A stretch of 64,000 nucleotides of DNA from Linyphia triangularis. Its lineage: Eukaryota; Arthropoda; Arachnida; Araneae; Linyphiidae. Of this stretch, positions 41,841-56,800 are shown piece by piece; within the stretch, counting starts at the first letter, position 1, and each line of letters begins with the position of its first letter. Under the pieces are notes generated by a model that did no database searches, had not been told where the DNA came from, and saw only the letters and a list, made by a program, of their open reading frames with translations. The stretch spans positions 33,213,424 to 33,277,423 of the forward strand of contig OZ021733.1 in NCBI GenBank assembly GCA_963978545.1, read 5' to 3'. Made by a program: the position numbers and the translations under genes.

Positions 41841-44800
41841 CTAAGAAATAAAAAAGTCATTTTAAGCAAGTTTGGAATAAGATACTCATGTTTCATTAGC
41901 TTTGCAGACACAATCAGTGTTTCTCAACTGGAGAAACATTTACTCTTTGAAAGTATGCATAACGTAAGTGGGTGTTTTGTGGACATGTATAACAGATCAA
42001 GTTTATAAATTAGAATACCCAATTGTTAAAAAGCCATTACAAAATTTACTAAAATCCCTATAGCCAATTTATAAATAGGAAACATTACAAACATAAATGT
42101 TAAAACACAAATAATCTTATTCATTTCACATATTTATTCACTTATTTAATTCCTAGAAAGGTTGTTTTAATCTTGTTTGATACATGAGCACTATGATCTT
42201 TGTTCTTTTTATAGCTTAAACATGCAATTTTTTAATAGGGTGGTCATAAAATAACTTTGATCATTATGGCTGCTTAGGGCTTGTATATTGACAAAGAATG
42301 TATATAAAATTGGAGATTTCAAAGCATGCACTCGAGGAAGACAAGGTATAAAAATACAGTTCTCTCCTTTACTATCACTGACAGAATTGCTAAACATTCA
42401 AATGGCATTATCAACAGTTTTTGTATTCCTATATGATCAGACAGTGAAAAACCACTAATGTCATTGGGAAGGTACTTTTAACCTAAAATATTTCTGCACA
42501 AAACAGAGAAGGATGTAGGAACAACCAATAAGAGCAGAAGTAAGCTACATACTTGAGTCATTCTACAAAAAAATCAGGAATTTGAACATCCTTCAAAAAT
42601 CTTGATACTTAAAAGGGAGATATAATCAAGAGTATTAATATTATAGTGGTTGAGATAATTTTTTTTATAATTTTTATTTTTTATAAATAATGTAAAAATA
42701 GTGTCCATGTGACATGAGGCTGCAGAGAATTATTTAATGAAGTTAAATTTAAAATATAAGTATTATTACTTTTATAACTGGTTAAATATTATACAACTTA
42801 AAAGTGACAAAATATAATAGTTTATGTGCATATTTGTGATTTTTGTAACATTTTCAGAAACAATATTTTGACTTTTTATTTCTGAAAAATACCCTAAATA
42901 GAAGAGAATATAACAGGGTGGGATGTCACATGTGTGTGTGATGCAGAACAAATTTTCTTATATTTTTCAGTTCTAATATTACAAAGAATTAGTTTTAAGT
43001 TTGGAATCATCAGAAGATAGGTAAAAAAGACATTAAGAAGGAGGAAGTTGTTTATTTCACCTCTTAATTGACTTCAATAAAAATTAGTAATAACCAAGAA
43101 AGTTGGTTAAACACCAGTCACTTAAAAAAAAAATTAGAAGAAAAAATCCAGTTTTGAAACATTTACATAGAATCATATTTAAAATTTCTTAAATTCCACC
43201 TTCAAAGCATTTTAAATCAAATATACAAAGCAAAACTAAAACAAAAGGAGTCAATAATTTATGTTTATTGTTTTAAGATGCTTTTTCAATCTATTAAGCT
43301 GTTTATCTGTTCAGAAGAATATATGTTCAACAAAAGTAATGTACCATTCTCTTTCACCTGTGGACAACTAGTTCTACAAATGTGACAAAACAATAGTTCT
43401 TTGAAAGTGGTAAATTCCCATTTACATTTTATTTCATAATATTTGCAAAACAAAGTTATTTCATCATATATTACAGATTCTGAGAATTATTTTATAAAGT
43501 TAAATTGATAATTTAAATTCTATGAATTAAGCATTCTAAAGAATTTTTAGTGTGTTTACTGTATAGAATATTTCTCTGGAAAAAGTCAAAATAGTAAGTG
43601 GTGAAGTTCCACGGATGTGACATTTCACTGTTTGGTAATAAAATTTGAATAATAGTTAAAATATTTTACTGCAATTTGAAATTGCAATTAATTATATCCA
43701 TCATACTAAGGTTGTTTATGCCTAAAAAAGTATTTTTAGTACACAAATTCCGGATTTTCCGATTTGCATAACTCTCGAACAAGTACCCGTGGTAGGAAAA
43801 GCAGATAGAGGAATTCTGCTTTGCACTGTTAACATTATTTTACTCCTGAGAGTTATGCAAATGTCGGGTTTCCGTTTCCAAGTATTCTTAGGCCTTAAGA
43901 TGGTATTTTTTTAATAGCAAATCTTGCATTTCGACTGCTTTCATCACTTTGTGATGCAAAGAGAGTACGTGTTGGAATTAGAATTTTTCAAACTTTGGCA
44001 TTGCGATAGTAACCGAGAGAACTCTATTTCTTTTCACTCACAAGCACATCCTGTTCATCCTCTGTCTTCAATAAAATAAAACCTAATAAAAAATGTCTCG
44101 TAATTCTTTAATATTTAATGCTACATAAATTTTTGTGTATATATTTCAATCTAATTATCATATAAGTTTTACCTTCTTAATACAAAAATATGCAAAACAT
44201 GTAAATTGATAGGGCATTAAAGTTGAAAATCACTTAGCATACAGAAGTTTGGAATCTTTGTATTAAAAATATATTAATGATTAGGGAAACTTCTAAGATA
44301 ATACTGTTAAATACAAATTTAAATGTAATTTAACATTTTGTTCCAGGTATTATTTGAAACATTGAAAATGATTGAAGCTTACCATTAATTGAAACATATC
44401 ATGTTTGGAATTTTAAGCAATAAAGTAGCACATACCTTATACCCAAGTATCTTAGATCTTCTCTTGTCATAAGAGACAAAACATCTTCCTTAGTGTACTT
44501 TTGAGAAGCAAACTATTGTAAACAAAAGGATTCATTGTAAAAATATTTACATCATTAAAATAATAAAATTTATGTCTACTATAAGTAACACAAGCATAAA
44601 ATTTTTATTTGCTAGGTCAAATAATGTCTTTAGTGACTGAATTTACTCCCACTTTAAGCAGACTTCGATCAGGAAATAACTTTTGCTGAATTTCAAAGGC
44701 TAATAAATAGTGTGTCATAAGGTGTTTTCATTATGACATTTAGTATGATATAATTAGGGAAACCTCCTGGTGTAACAATCATAGCCCGCCTCTTTTGACA

Positions 44801-47800
44801 CTTTAGACTACGTCAATGGGAATTGCATGAATGAGCGGGCAGATTTCTTTACTTATGTTGCGCGTGTGGGTTGGAATCAAAGAGGGGTTTTTTGGAGGCT
44901 GCAAGGAAAAGAGGGGAGAGCATCTAGCCCGGAGGTTTGGAAGAGAGAAGTAGTGGATTGCTTGACCTCTGAGAGAAAAAGTTCTTATAAAGGGGATCGG
45001 AGATTAAGATGCTAGCAAGCGTTGACCGCCCGATCCAGAGCAATGAGCAGTAAGTGGCTCTTTTATTCCCTCAGTACTCAGCCAGCTAGGAAAGTCTAGT
45101 TAAGATATATGTTTAACTTTTAATTATTGCTTTTGGTTGTTTTAAATATTTGTTATTTTGGATTTCAACCTCACACATGTGGTGAGCGTTTTGAGGAAAT
45201 GTGTTTGCTACCATATACTTAATTGCTGAATAAACTGGTTTCTGAACTAAAGAACTTGTGTTAATTGCGAGGTGTTCTGTAAATGCTTGACACTAAATTT
45301 ATTGCTTATATTATACATGCGTAATTAGTACTCCTACTATACGAATCATGGCATAGTGGTTCATTAGTTGTCCCCCGCAACAGTAAAATTCAGTGTACTG
45401 AATTTCATGATCCGTTTAACTTTAGCAAGGAACTTGACAAAACATGACATTAATATTTTGACATAAATCTGTTAAATTGGCACACATTCTATCAGAATTA
45501 GTGTTTCATCTCTTAAGTATGTTATTAAAATATCGTCAGAAGAATTTTAAGAAGTAACCGAAAATACAAAAATGTAGTCTCAACAAACTAGTAAAGTCTA
45601 TACTTTACTAATTCGTGGCAACTAAATTTTCTCATTTTTAATTATGAAATTTTCAAAAGTGAATTTTTTGGAATATCATGCAAAGACTTCAAAGCAGTAA
45701 TGAAACAGTAATTTGATTCCAGCATTCAAATGGCAAGATTAGTTATATTTCAGTCAAACTGATTACTAGATTAATTATACCAGACACGGAAGAGCTCTTG
45801 AGAAAAAAAAGTTTAACTTCACGGGAAAGCGACAGTAACCAGAAAAACACTAATCTAATTTCTAAACCATTGTGTAAGTTGAGCAACTTTTAGGGAAAAA
45901 AACCGAGTTAAAATTATGGTAGGATCAGAAAGTAAGGTCACTTTATCCCCATTAAATTCAAACAAATAAATTTTAACAAGTTTTTATTTTTAGTTAATAA
46001 TGTTATCACCCTCATTATCATATATCTTTTGCCATCTAGTATGCAAATTTTCAATGCCGGATAAATAAAAATCGATTGATTTTTGAGCAAAATGTCTGAA
46101 GATGGCCTTTGGAATATCATAAAAATTTTCTAACTTTTTCTCATAGAAAGTGTTGTAGCAATCGGAATAAATGGAAATACGATGGTACAGTGTCAGGCGA
46201 GTATGGTAGGTAAGAGAGTATCTCCCATCCCAATCCATTTATATTTTACAGAGTTCATCTTGCACTTGCGCAGTACATTCTTGCATAGTTACGCCTTTTC
46301 TGTTGATTATCACTGCACACTTTTCAGTTCAAGACTAATTTACTATATCCAATTCTTCACAGTAAAGGTCTGCATTCACAATTTGTGAAGGTGTCAACAT
46401 TTAAAAATGAACGATTCCGTGAATACTCCACCAAACACACAAAAGCACTTTTTTGAAATGTAAACTTGGCTTTGTGGCGATTCATTTGGAGAGAGTCACT
46501 GCTTTTTGCATTTTGATTCATCATAGAGGATCCATTTCTCATCTCAAGTGATAAAAAAAATGCTTCTATGTTGTGTTGTTGAAGCAATAAGTTGCATGTA
46601 GTAGATCGGCTAGCTTTGTTTTCTTTGGACAGGTTATGCGGGACCCAAACACCTGCTCTGCTTAGTTTAGAATTCGATGGTGGACCTAGGTTGGATAAGT
46701 GTGTTTGAAAGTTTTTTGATTGTCTGACACTGATTTGCTTCCACTTTAGCCCTTCATATGTCATTATCTAAAATTATTCGTCTTCCTGGTCAATATGAGT
46801 CAGAAAGATCAAAATTTTCCTATCTGAACTTAAAAAAACATCTTTGGAAATTACGAATGTTGAATGCACTTGAATAAACATTTTAAATGTTTTTGGTAGC
46901 AACTGTTGCGTTACCACCCTTGACAAATTCGAAAAGCATACAATGCCGGACATATACCTCTTCTGTCATTTGGCTGGCAATTCCAATTCCAAAAAAAAAA
47001 TAAGATTGAATAATTTACTAGTAAACAAGGTACTTACATTGCTTGCTTAAAAAAATAGCAGGCTTTATTTAAGTCAGACGGTTTTCATTATCTTAAACAA
47101 AAAGTATATAAAAAAAAATACGTGGAAAATATTTGTTTTTGTTACAATATAGCACATAGGGAAACAAGACATGTATGCACAATAGGGTGCCAAAAAAAAA
47201 ATCAATTTATAAAAATGTGAACACTCGCCCTACAAAAATGTTCTTTCTGTGAATAAAAAACACCTTGAATTTTTTCTAAATTTTAAAAAAATTTTTAGAG
47301 GTCCCTCAAGATCACTAAATTTACATAAAAATTGCCAAAATAATGCGATAAGGGGTATTTTTTATTAGCTATTTTAAGTACTATTCATGTCAAAATGAAC
47401 TTTTTTTTTAATCATGAAAACTTCTTTCATTTAAATTCCGACACATTTTGTGTCAATTATGTTTTTGCTCTGAGTAGATGGAGTTATAAAATATTTCTAA
47501 AATCAAGAAAAATACAATTTAAAGGACATTTCTACATTCTGCATAATTATGCACACAAAGTAATTATTACACTTAAGATACAGTAATTATTACTTAAACT
47601 ACATTAAATTCTCGCCACTTAAGTAAACAATTATTTATTTTACAACTGGTACACAAAACCAAAGAGGAAGAATTTTTAGATACAATAAGATATTTACATA
47701 TTTTTTAAACATTCACACATTTTTTACCAACTACATTTTAAGGAGATATTGATGATTGCACTTAGTAAGTACAACTTGTAACTAAACTGTTATGGTTCTC

Positions 47801-50800
47801 CATTTTTTGTTGAATAATTAAGTCCTGGATCAAGGCAACAGTTTATTCATTAACATCATTTATGCAAGCTAAATATTTAGCAAAAATTGCAGCTTTTTTT
47901 TTTAATAGGATGGCGTTTTGAGCCAATCTCTAACTAGTATACCAAGGAAACTATCTTCAATTTTAGCTACTTCAAAAAAAGTATAAGAAAAACACAAATC
48001 ATCCAATTTCGGAGGAAGTATTTCTAATAAATAAGAATTCGAACTCCTTTTATTTTCATGTTCAAGACTAGTTTCGATTTTCGCTCATCAGAAACAAGAT
48101 TCGAAAACAAGTTAAGTATTGTGAGTTGTCCACTTAAATACTACATGAATGACGTAAAATCATTTTTAATTTTCATTGCTTAATTGTTTATCCTCATATT
48201 CTTTCAACCTTTGAATAAGTAAAACATCAGCAGGAGGGGCATCAACCGCAGTTTGGCAAGTAAATAAAGAATGCAAATATACTCACACAACATCGTTATT
48301 AAATCGTTTCATACTTTGAAACTATTCAAATGTTAATACCATTTAGCTCCAAAACAATAACTAAATTTTCATGGAGTAAATGGCTTTTGCCATCCAGCGA
48401 GCTCAGTGAAGAGTACCTGGTTTCCGAATGTTAGATTGAATGTCTAATCCAATCACTGCACTCTCAGCAATCATCCTTAAGTAGTTTTTTAGCAATCTTT
48501 AACTGATCAGAAATAAAAGTTTTTAAACTGTCTGATGCTATAATTAGGAGTATTGATTGCTTTTTTGGCTCATGGTGGTTGAGCTTAGACCACTTTTCTC
48601 AGAATCTCTTAAATAAAGTATTTCAGGTCCAGTAGATTGTCTAAAGTACACAATGAATGCATCGGAAAGTAGAACCTCAAACATGTGATGTCAACTTGCT
48701 ATTCACGAAATATTTCTCCCTCTTTTTTTTTTCCAAGAAGAGTACATGCTCCATTGAATCTTTTACTATTTGTTGCAGTTGGATATAAACACATACCTAT
48801 TACTTCGAATTTACTTCCACGATTGTAAGAGCATGAAAACAGCATCAATCGCTGCTTTGCCATTTCCAGACAATAATTTAGGAACGCCAAGAAGCTTTGT
48901 ATTTCCATTTTGCAAAGAAGAAACTAGTACCGCTAAGCAATCAATTCTTCTTGTGCTTTTTTGATGAAAAATTGAATAACAATTTGCCATCCCAATGAAC
49001 TACCGACTTTGATGCCTCAAACTTTGTTTTTAATTGTTCAGCAGTTTCACGGAGAAGATGTTGGCGTTCCTGATGAACAAACAGTTTGAAAGCACTACAG
49101 ACGGGTCAGATGTAGATTTGTATGATTATAAATTTCAATTAAAATTGTTTTTAAAGACATATCATATGAGTTCATGATAAAGTGTTTTTAAACCAAGTTT
49201 AAGACTAAAAAAAATTGGTAAGAAAAGTCTGGTACAATTCTGTTGTTTGCATATTAATTAGAAATCCAAATTTTGCATGAATTCCCTATTTTCTACGAGC
49301 TTGAGGGACCCCTAAAACTTTTTTAAATGACTTGGACTTTTTTTGTAATATCATATTACAAAAGAATTAACATTTTTAGAGGGTGAGACCTGTCATTTTC
49401 ACAAAAAAAAATAAAAAAAAATTGTCCTCTCCTGGTACACCCTAATGCACAGACATCTTGTAAATTGGATATCAAGTTAAAAAAACGGTGCAATATTAAA
49501 ATTGAATGTACAAACCCTAGATATAGTTTCCGAATCGGCTCCAACATTTAACAGCCATTCATTTAGATCTTCAAAGTCTTTTTCAATTATAGTTTCTAAG
49601 CCTACAACAGAAAATCATACTAGTATTTTCAAATAACAGTTTAAATATTCTTATTATTATTTCTTATTATAGAAAGTTCTTATATAGTTGCAAAATAAAT
49701 TAAAAGAGAGTGGACTTTAAAACTTGCATACTTATAGAAAAGAGAAAGCTATTAATACAAAAGATAAGTGTTTAGATAGAAACAACACAGTACCTGAACT
49801 ATATACTTTATATTCACTACTTTGACCAGTGCTTTGTACATTCTTAAATGCTCTGAAAGTATAAGGATAATAATGTTGAGAGTATAATTACACAAATTTA
49901 TGTAATTTATTATAGTGTGTGAAGAGCACTGACAAAAAAAAAATCTCACATGAGTAGGTTGACGAAAAAGTGGGAAATTAAACGTGATACTAAAATAGGT
50001 TTGTCATTACATATCCCTCCTGACAAAATTGCTTCCAGGTTAAAAAAGTGTAAGAAAAGTTAACATAAAAACTCTAAAAGGTTTAATTAAAATAATTTTT
50101 TAATTTGAAATCTAATTTTAAGTCAAACAGAATGGTAACACAGGTGAAGCAGAATGACAAAAAGTAGCTAAAATCTATTAAAATGTGAGTAAACAAGAGC
50201 TTCCAGTGACCTTCATTAGACAGCTAAGTAGAGTACAATATCATAAAATTGGGTGTTTTGTTATTTGATGCAGGCAATATAATAGGTAAATAAAAGTGAT
50301 TTGTCTTAGGAAATTGCACAAAAAAAATATCCATGAAACAAAAATTATTTTATCTATATCAGTGATAAACAACTGTATTTTTAGTGGCAACAAAAGATTT
50401 ATTTTCTTTATGGTCTTGCAAAAACTGTTAATTTACAACCAACCTCAGAGATGTTTGTGCAACTGCATATAAATGCTACTCCATTTTTTCAAATATTTTC
50501 ACACTTCACCCTTAGTATTAAATTTTTTTAGTACTTTATCACTATGACATACAAAGATGCTTATGATATGAATAAGTAGCTCAACTGTAAAGGTATTGGT
50601 GACAAATTGATCGATGCTTGAGTTTTCTACCCAAGTGTAGTCAACATGTTTAAAAAATTGAAATAAAATACATAACAAGAGCTTAAAACATGTCAATTAG
50701 AAAATATTTTATATATTTAGTAAATATCAATGAATAAATAAACTATTTTAAAGAGAAAAGCAATAGTTGTATTTTTGTCCTGTACTTTGGTACAGTCAAA

Positions 50801-53800
50801 ATAAGTTAAAAACTATTTTCCATGTTTTTGGTATGGATACTTTTTAATATTTTAATTATGTTAAGTTAAAATTGTGTTGTGCTAAAGTCAAAGTTATGAG
50901 CCGTGAAAGGACCACTTCAATTTGAAAAGAGCTTTGAATAGGAATATAGCTGAAATGTTATGTTTGAAAATCAACGCAGTCTTCCTAGTTGAAGGTTAAT
51001 GAATTTCACAAACACAATTAATGAACTTATTTGGGTAAGAGAACAAATATGTTAAAGTATGATAATTTCTTAGAGCATTAGTAATAACAATTATTAAAAA
51101 CTTTAGAAAATACCAATTTCTGCAGTATAGTAATAGGGAAGAATATTTACCCTTCTTTAAGAACTTGGACCAAACATTTTTTCTCTTTGATATTGTTTTT
51201 TAAAAGATCTTGATAACTTTGATTTATAGCTACCAATTCTTCCAAGAGCCTAATGCAAAAAAAACCAACACATTTTAGAGTTCACATCAATACTTAAAGT
51301 CAACAATTGACTCAGTAAACAATAAAAAAAAAAAAATTAAATACAATTGTTTCCACAAGTATACCTAAGATTTTCTTGACTTAGCTCTTTATTTTTTAAT
51401 TGCAACTGTGCAACTTCAGAATTGATATACATTTGTGGTAGGGAATTTACAGAATTTGCACTTGTTCCCAATGTGGAAACTTCTTGCTCAGCTTCACTAT
51501 TCCTTCCTTCTAAGTTATCACCAAGTTCTAAATAAAAATAAGTAATGAAACCATTAAATCCTAACTTGTATGTTTCTATACATCTACAATAAATATAATG
51601 TAGACATTTTAATATTAAAAAAAAAATCTCATCTCAGATTAACTGAAAAATCAATATAACAAATTTTATTGTACAGGGTGAATCTACATAATAAAATCTG
51701 AAAAATGATATGTTTTATAAAATCTCATCTAAAATATTTTTTAAAGTAAAACTTTAAAAAATAATTTTGTGTGTTAAATTCCTATTTCAATGTCTTCTAA
51801 GAAATTAATAATTAAGTTATAGAATAAATTTAGAATTATAAAAATATTACCTGGTGATAATATACTAATTGCTGCCTGGACTGCATTTCTTACAAGACTG
51901 TCCAAAGCAAACACCCAGTGGGGCATTATATTTTGTTCCCTTAAGACAGATTTTACCTGAAAATTAAATAATTGAATATCAATGCATTAAAAAAAAATTG
52001 GAATATATTACATCATAGATGAAATTTTTTTTTCAATTTCTGCTATTCTAAGAAAGAAAAAAAATAGAAAGGAATTTGGCATTCAATAGTGACATTTTTA
52101 CACAAAAAGTATTTCAATTAAAGTAATTAACAAGTAGGGCAAGGATTTTTCTGTTACTTCTCAAAATAATTTTCCTCCATACGATGCTGTATAACAGCCA
52201 TCCTCACTTAATTAAATCGATTTAAATTAAGTAATCTGACATATTTAATGGATAGTTCAAGTTCAAACTACAACTTCCATTCTATTGCCATAGAATATTT
52301 ATTTTCTTAAACTTTAATAGTTTTATTGAGGTACCATTACTCATTCACAATTGGAACTGACGTACATCTGTACATCTTCATATAATTGTGCCTCCTTATT
52401 TAAATTTCTTTTGCATTTTTATATCATGGACAAAGTTTTAATTAACTTTTCTATTTGTTGTTAAGCATTGTAATCAAGAGAGTTTTGGTCCACCAACATA
52501 AATGAACGTAGGAGCGAATCATACAACATCAATGAATACAAGGGATAGTAATACCACTCTAGAAACACCAAAAGATGATATAAGGTAAACTATGTTCAAG
52601 GTGCAACAGTCTATGCAATATATAATATTTTTCAAAAACTGAAGATTCTTAATCTCAAAACTTTCCCCAGAAATGGAGAAATTGAAAATTGCCTTATTTC
52701 AAATAACTAAAATGGGAGATATTAAAAATTAATTTTTACATACTGCATCTTGGAACACATACAAGGCCAAATGCATTTGATTAACTGCTATTCCATCAAA
52801 TTCCACTTCTTCTTTTAGGCTACCTAAGACCAAAAACAGATTGGAATAATGTGGTAGTGTTTAGTTAGATTACTCATATAGAAGCTTTAAAGACATTACA
52901 TAAAAAAATTAATATATTTCGTTAACTTTTTTTTAAAACAAAAATATTTCGATATTTAGTGAAAAACTTAAAATGACATTTCAACCAGAAAAAAAAAACA
53001 TCACATGCATCAAAACAATGTAGTGTGAATTTAATGTTAAAAATTTAAAGTAAAAGAGTGGTGAATTGTTGAAGAATGACTTAATAAAAAAGTAATTTAC
53101 CATTATAAATTATCTGACCACTTAATGAAAGAAGATCTTAATTGCATATTAGGATGTTGTAGAGTTCCGATTCAGAGTTTACAATATAAGATTATGTTTA
53201 AGAGTCTGACAGTATAATATTCTGCAGCAAATTTTCCATATGTTTCTAATCAGATGTAAAAGGATGAATTTTTTATTACATTAAATGCTAAACATTTTTG
53301 ATGCCAATTTATAAAATCAAGTTGCCTAAATCCTAAATGATATTGAAACACTAACTTAAAAGTTATTCATGAAAAGAGGAGGATTTTACAAATTAAAATA
53401 CAATATATAACTTGATGGAAAAAAGGAACCTGTATAAGGAGGAAGTTTAAGTTGGAAATTTAACTTTTAAAAATTATTAATAACTTCTTATCCTTTTCTT
53501 CAAAACAACAGTATGTAGTAAAAAAAATTGTTTACTAATAAATTCTGTGCAAGATAATGTAAAATAAAACATAGGGTGTATTTAACTAAATCTTCACTTT
53601 CATTAAAGAAGTTACTGATTGATTATTGAAAGGTGGTAGAATATAAGCTGTATAAAAACTGTACATTTCAATAAAAAATAATATTGAAATATAAAATTCA
53701 CTTTGCAGTTTATATAGTAAAAACAAAATATGTGTATTTTCTAAAATCTTATTTTTTTACAAATTTTTTATATCTTACAAATTTGTTACACATCACAGCA

Positions 53801-56800
53801 AGCACAGAAATTGTATTAAAATTTCTTTTATAAAAAAACTTACTTATAGCCTGTTGAATAATTTGTTTATTTTGCTCTGGAATATACTCTCGCAAGCTTT
53901 TGAGCAAGACCTTCAGATGATCCTAAAATACATGAAATATTTTATACATTAGTAGAGCTTGTATTTAAAAATCCATTATTAGTGGTGCTTTAATAACTTA
54001 TTCATTTACACTCGTGTATTGATACATTTAAGTTTAAAGATACCCTCTAACTTCATGAAAGATTTTCTATCAAAAAATGGAAAACTTTAACAAAAATGAG
54101 TTGGATATTTTTTTAATGTAAAATTCAAACAAGAATTTAAATGACATACTAAACCTACATCCATTGATTACACTATTAAGGATTCTGACATTTTTCTGAC
54201 ATTACACAATTTATTCACAGAAATGTAAATAAAAATGAAAGTAGGATAGATAACAGTAGCCATCATAACAATAAGTCATAACTTAAGACAGCATTAACTG
54301 CAAAACAATTGAACTAACTCCCAGAAACAGAAACTTTTCTGTCCATCTACGGCATTAATTTGGGTATTAGAAAATAATTTGCAGCGTAATTTTTTTAAAG
54401 TTTGCCTTAAATAAACAGACGCCTTATGTATCATTTTGTCAAAAAATCCTGTTTTACATAAACATAGAAATTTGACGAAATAAATTAAATATCAAAACTG
54501 AAATGGGCAATTCTCTGGCTGACACACAGGACATTTTGGCTCTTTTCTCCTCTCGTACACAGATAAGAATTATAAAATTAAGATGAATCAAATAGTTATG
54601 TTTTCCTTTTATACCATATTACTTGGTGACAAAGTTATATAGAAAAATAAATATTTTAACTAGGTCAAATAAGCATTTATATCGTATGATGCACGAGACA
54701 CGGACGTGTCCCATGCGTCAGACAATATAAATGCATATTTGACCGAGTAAAAATAATTATTTTTCCATATAACTTAGTCACCAAGTAGAGCTATATAAAA
54801 CAAAACCATAATTGCTAGATTGATAATAATTTTAGAATTATAATTTGTTTAAGAGTAGAAAAAATAGCTAAAATTTTTCGTGCTTACAGCAGAGAATGGC
54901 CCAAATATTTAATAGTATAGCATCTTATTTTTTTTTTAATACTACATTATTTACAAAAAATACTCATATAATGTTTAAACATTTCAAAATATGAAAGATT
55001 GGTTTTGATAAGTTCACAAATACGATAATTATACAATTCCATTTTTTAAATAAAACAAGGTAAGCAATTTGCATTATTGATAATTTTAGAAACATCAGAT
55101 GATGATAATCTTTTATTCATAATTTTAGATATAGTGCTTCCAGAAAAGTGCTTATGAAAGAAACTATATTTTAACGATGGAAGGATTTGACCCAGACTTA
55201 ATCAGTTCTGTCTCTGTAATAATGCAACATGGCCAATAAACCTGTTTTTTTTTTTTATAGGATTGTCATTATCTTGGCTGCTAATTAAGCTAGATCTATA
55301 AAATTTTAATTCGTTAGTGATCTAACGTTCAATCAAAAAGAGCGAATGTAAGGGTCTTCAACGTCATGTATTGGGAGGGGGAGGATAGAAGGGTTATTCT
55401 CAGCCTACTATTGAAACTTTCATTTTGACTATGGGAAGTGTGAACTTAATGCAATAAAATATTTTACCTGTTTAGAAATATTATATCGCAAAGGGAGAAG
55501 GGGAGGGGGGGAGTCGGACAACAAAGAGACATCTAGTTGCATGTAATGTAGTTTAGAGTTGCAACAATATGATTTACTTTTACTGTGTATAAAATACATA
55601 GTTAATATTAATACATTGCATTATCATTTTACTGTAATATATTGCTATATCAAAATTACAACATCGCCCAAGCCTTGTGTCAAGTTTTTATTATCAACCA
55701 ACTACGTTTTTAATTCCTACACAGGAGATATAACTTTTAGTTAGCCATGAAGTACTTTATTCTTTTTAATGGAAAAGAGGTCAAAGAAAAACAGTGCTCA
55801 CAAAGAAAAACTGTCTATTTTCCTGCTGCTTTTGGCAAATCGGACCCAGAGAACATTTTTTTTAAATTTCATATAATATAAAAATAATATGCAGGCTGCT
55901 GAAAAATCTGCAATGTCCGTCCTCAATTTTCTGCTACCAGGAACTAAATATACCACATTTTCAAGTATTGTGAGATAATTGAAGGTCAAACAAGATGAAG
56001 AGGAGTATATGTTCACAAAGTAACTTTTAGATATTGGCTCCTCAGATTTTAACTTTAGTATTATTTGAATTTTTCAAATCACCTTCAATTTTTACTTTCA
56101 ATTACTTACATGTTAACATAGGTAATGAAAGTATTGAATATTGTAATTTTTTTTTTCATTTCTCCACATTTTGGATCTTTCTGAATTCAAAAAAGTGGAC
56201 TAGAAAAAATGTCTGTCTGTGGTCAGTATAACTCATGAACGGATTGACCTATGATGATAAGTTTTGTGAGCAGATAGTGGCGGCTCATTAAGGTTTTGGT
56301 AAAAATAGTACATACATGTAAGGTAGCTGTCATTGAAAATTTTATGTTTTTCAGAAATTGCTAAAAACTGGTTCGAATGATTTTGATCAAAATCGCTGTG
56401 GTAATGCCTTTTAGAGTGTTTTAAACATTCCCACTATCGAAATTTCTGTAAAAATGTGATAAAAGAAATGTCTTTAACACAAGAGTACTCTTCTCTTGAG
56501 CCCCATCCATCAATAACTGTTTCTTCTCTGTTTCATTTACAAGAAAAGATAATGTAATATTTATCGAAAAACATGTCGCCGTATTCATCAGTTTGGCATT
56601 TTTTTTTATAAAGTAAGAATTATCGCCAAACTAGGCATTTAAAAAAAAATTATGAAAATATGAAAACAGTAAATTACACCAATCCATGGCAAACATATAA
56701 ATCAATATTATAATATATACAGGGGTCCAAGTGACAAAATAAGAATATATAGGATATTTAAAAAAAAATATAGGATAATTTAAAACATCAAATAACTGCA

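Noticed and set aside
41808..42008. Plus-strand frame of 66 codons.
   Set aside because: It overlaps the ASK1 last exon on the opposite strand and is its shadow.
44045..44084. Minus-strand candidate for the last ASK1 exon, reading EDEQDVLVSEKK and a stop.
   Set aside because: That frame does not fit the phase left by the 44,436-44,512 exon, and the fitting frames stop within a few codons. The exon at 41,759-41,840 fits the phase and completes the SAM domain.
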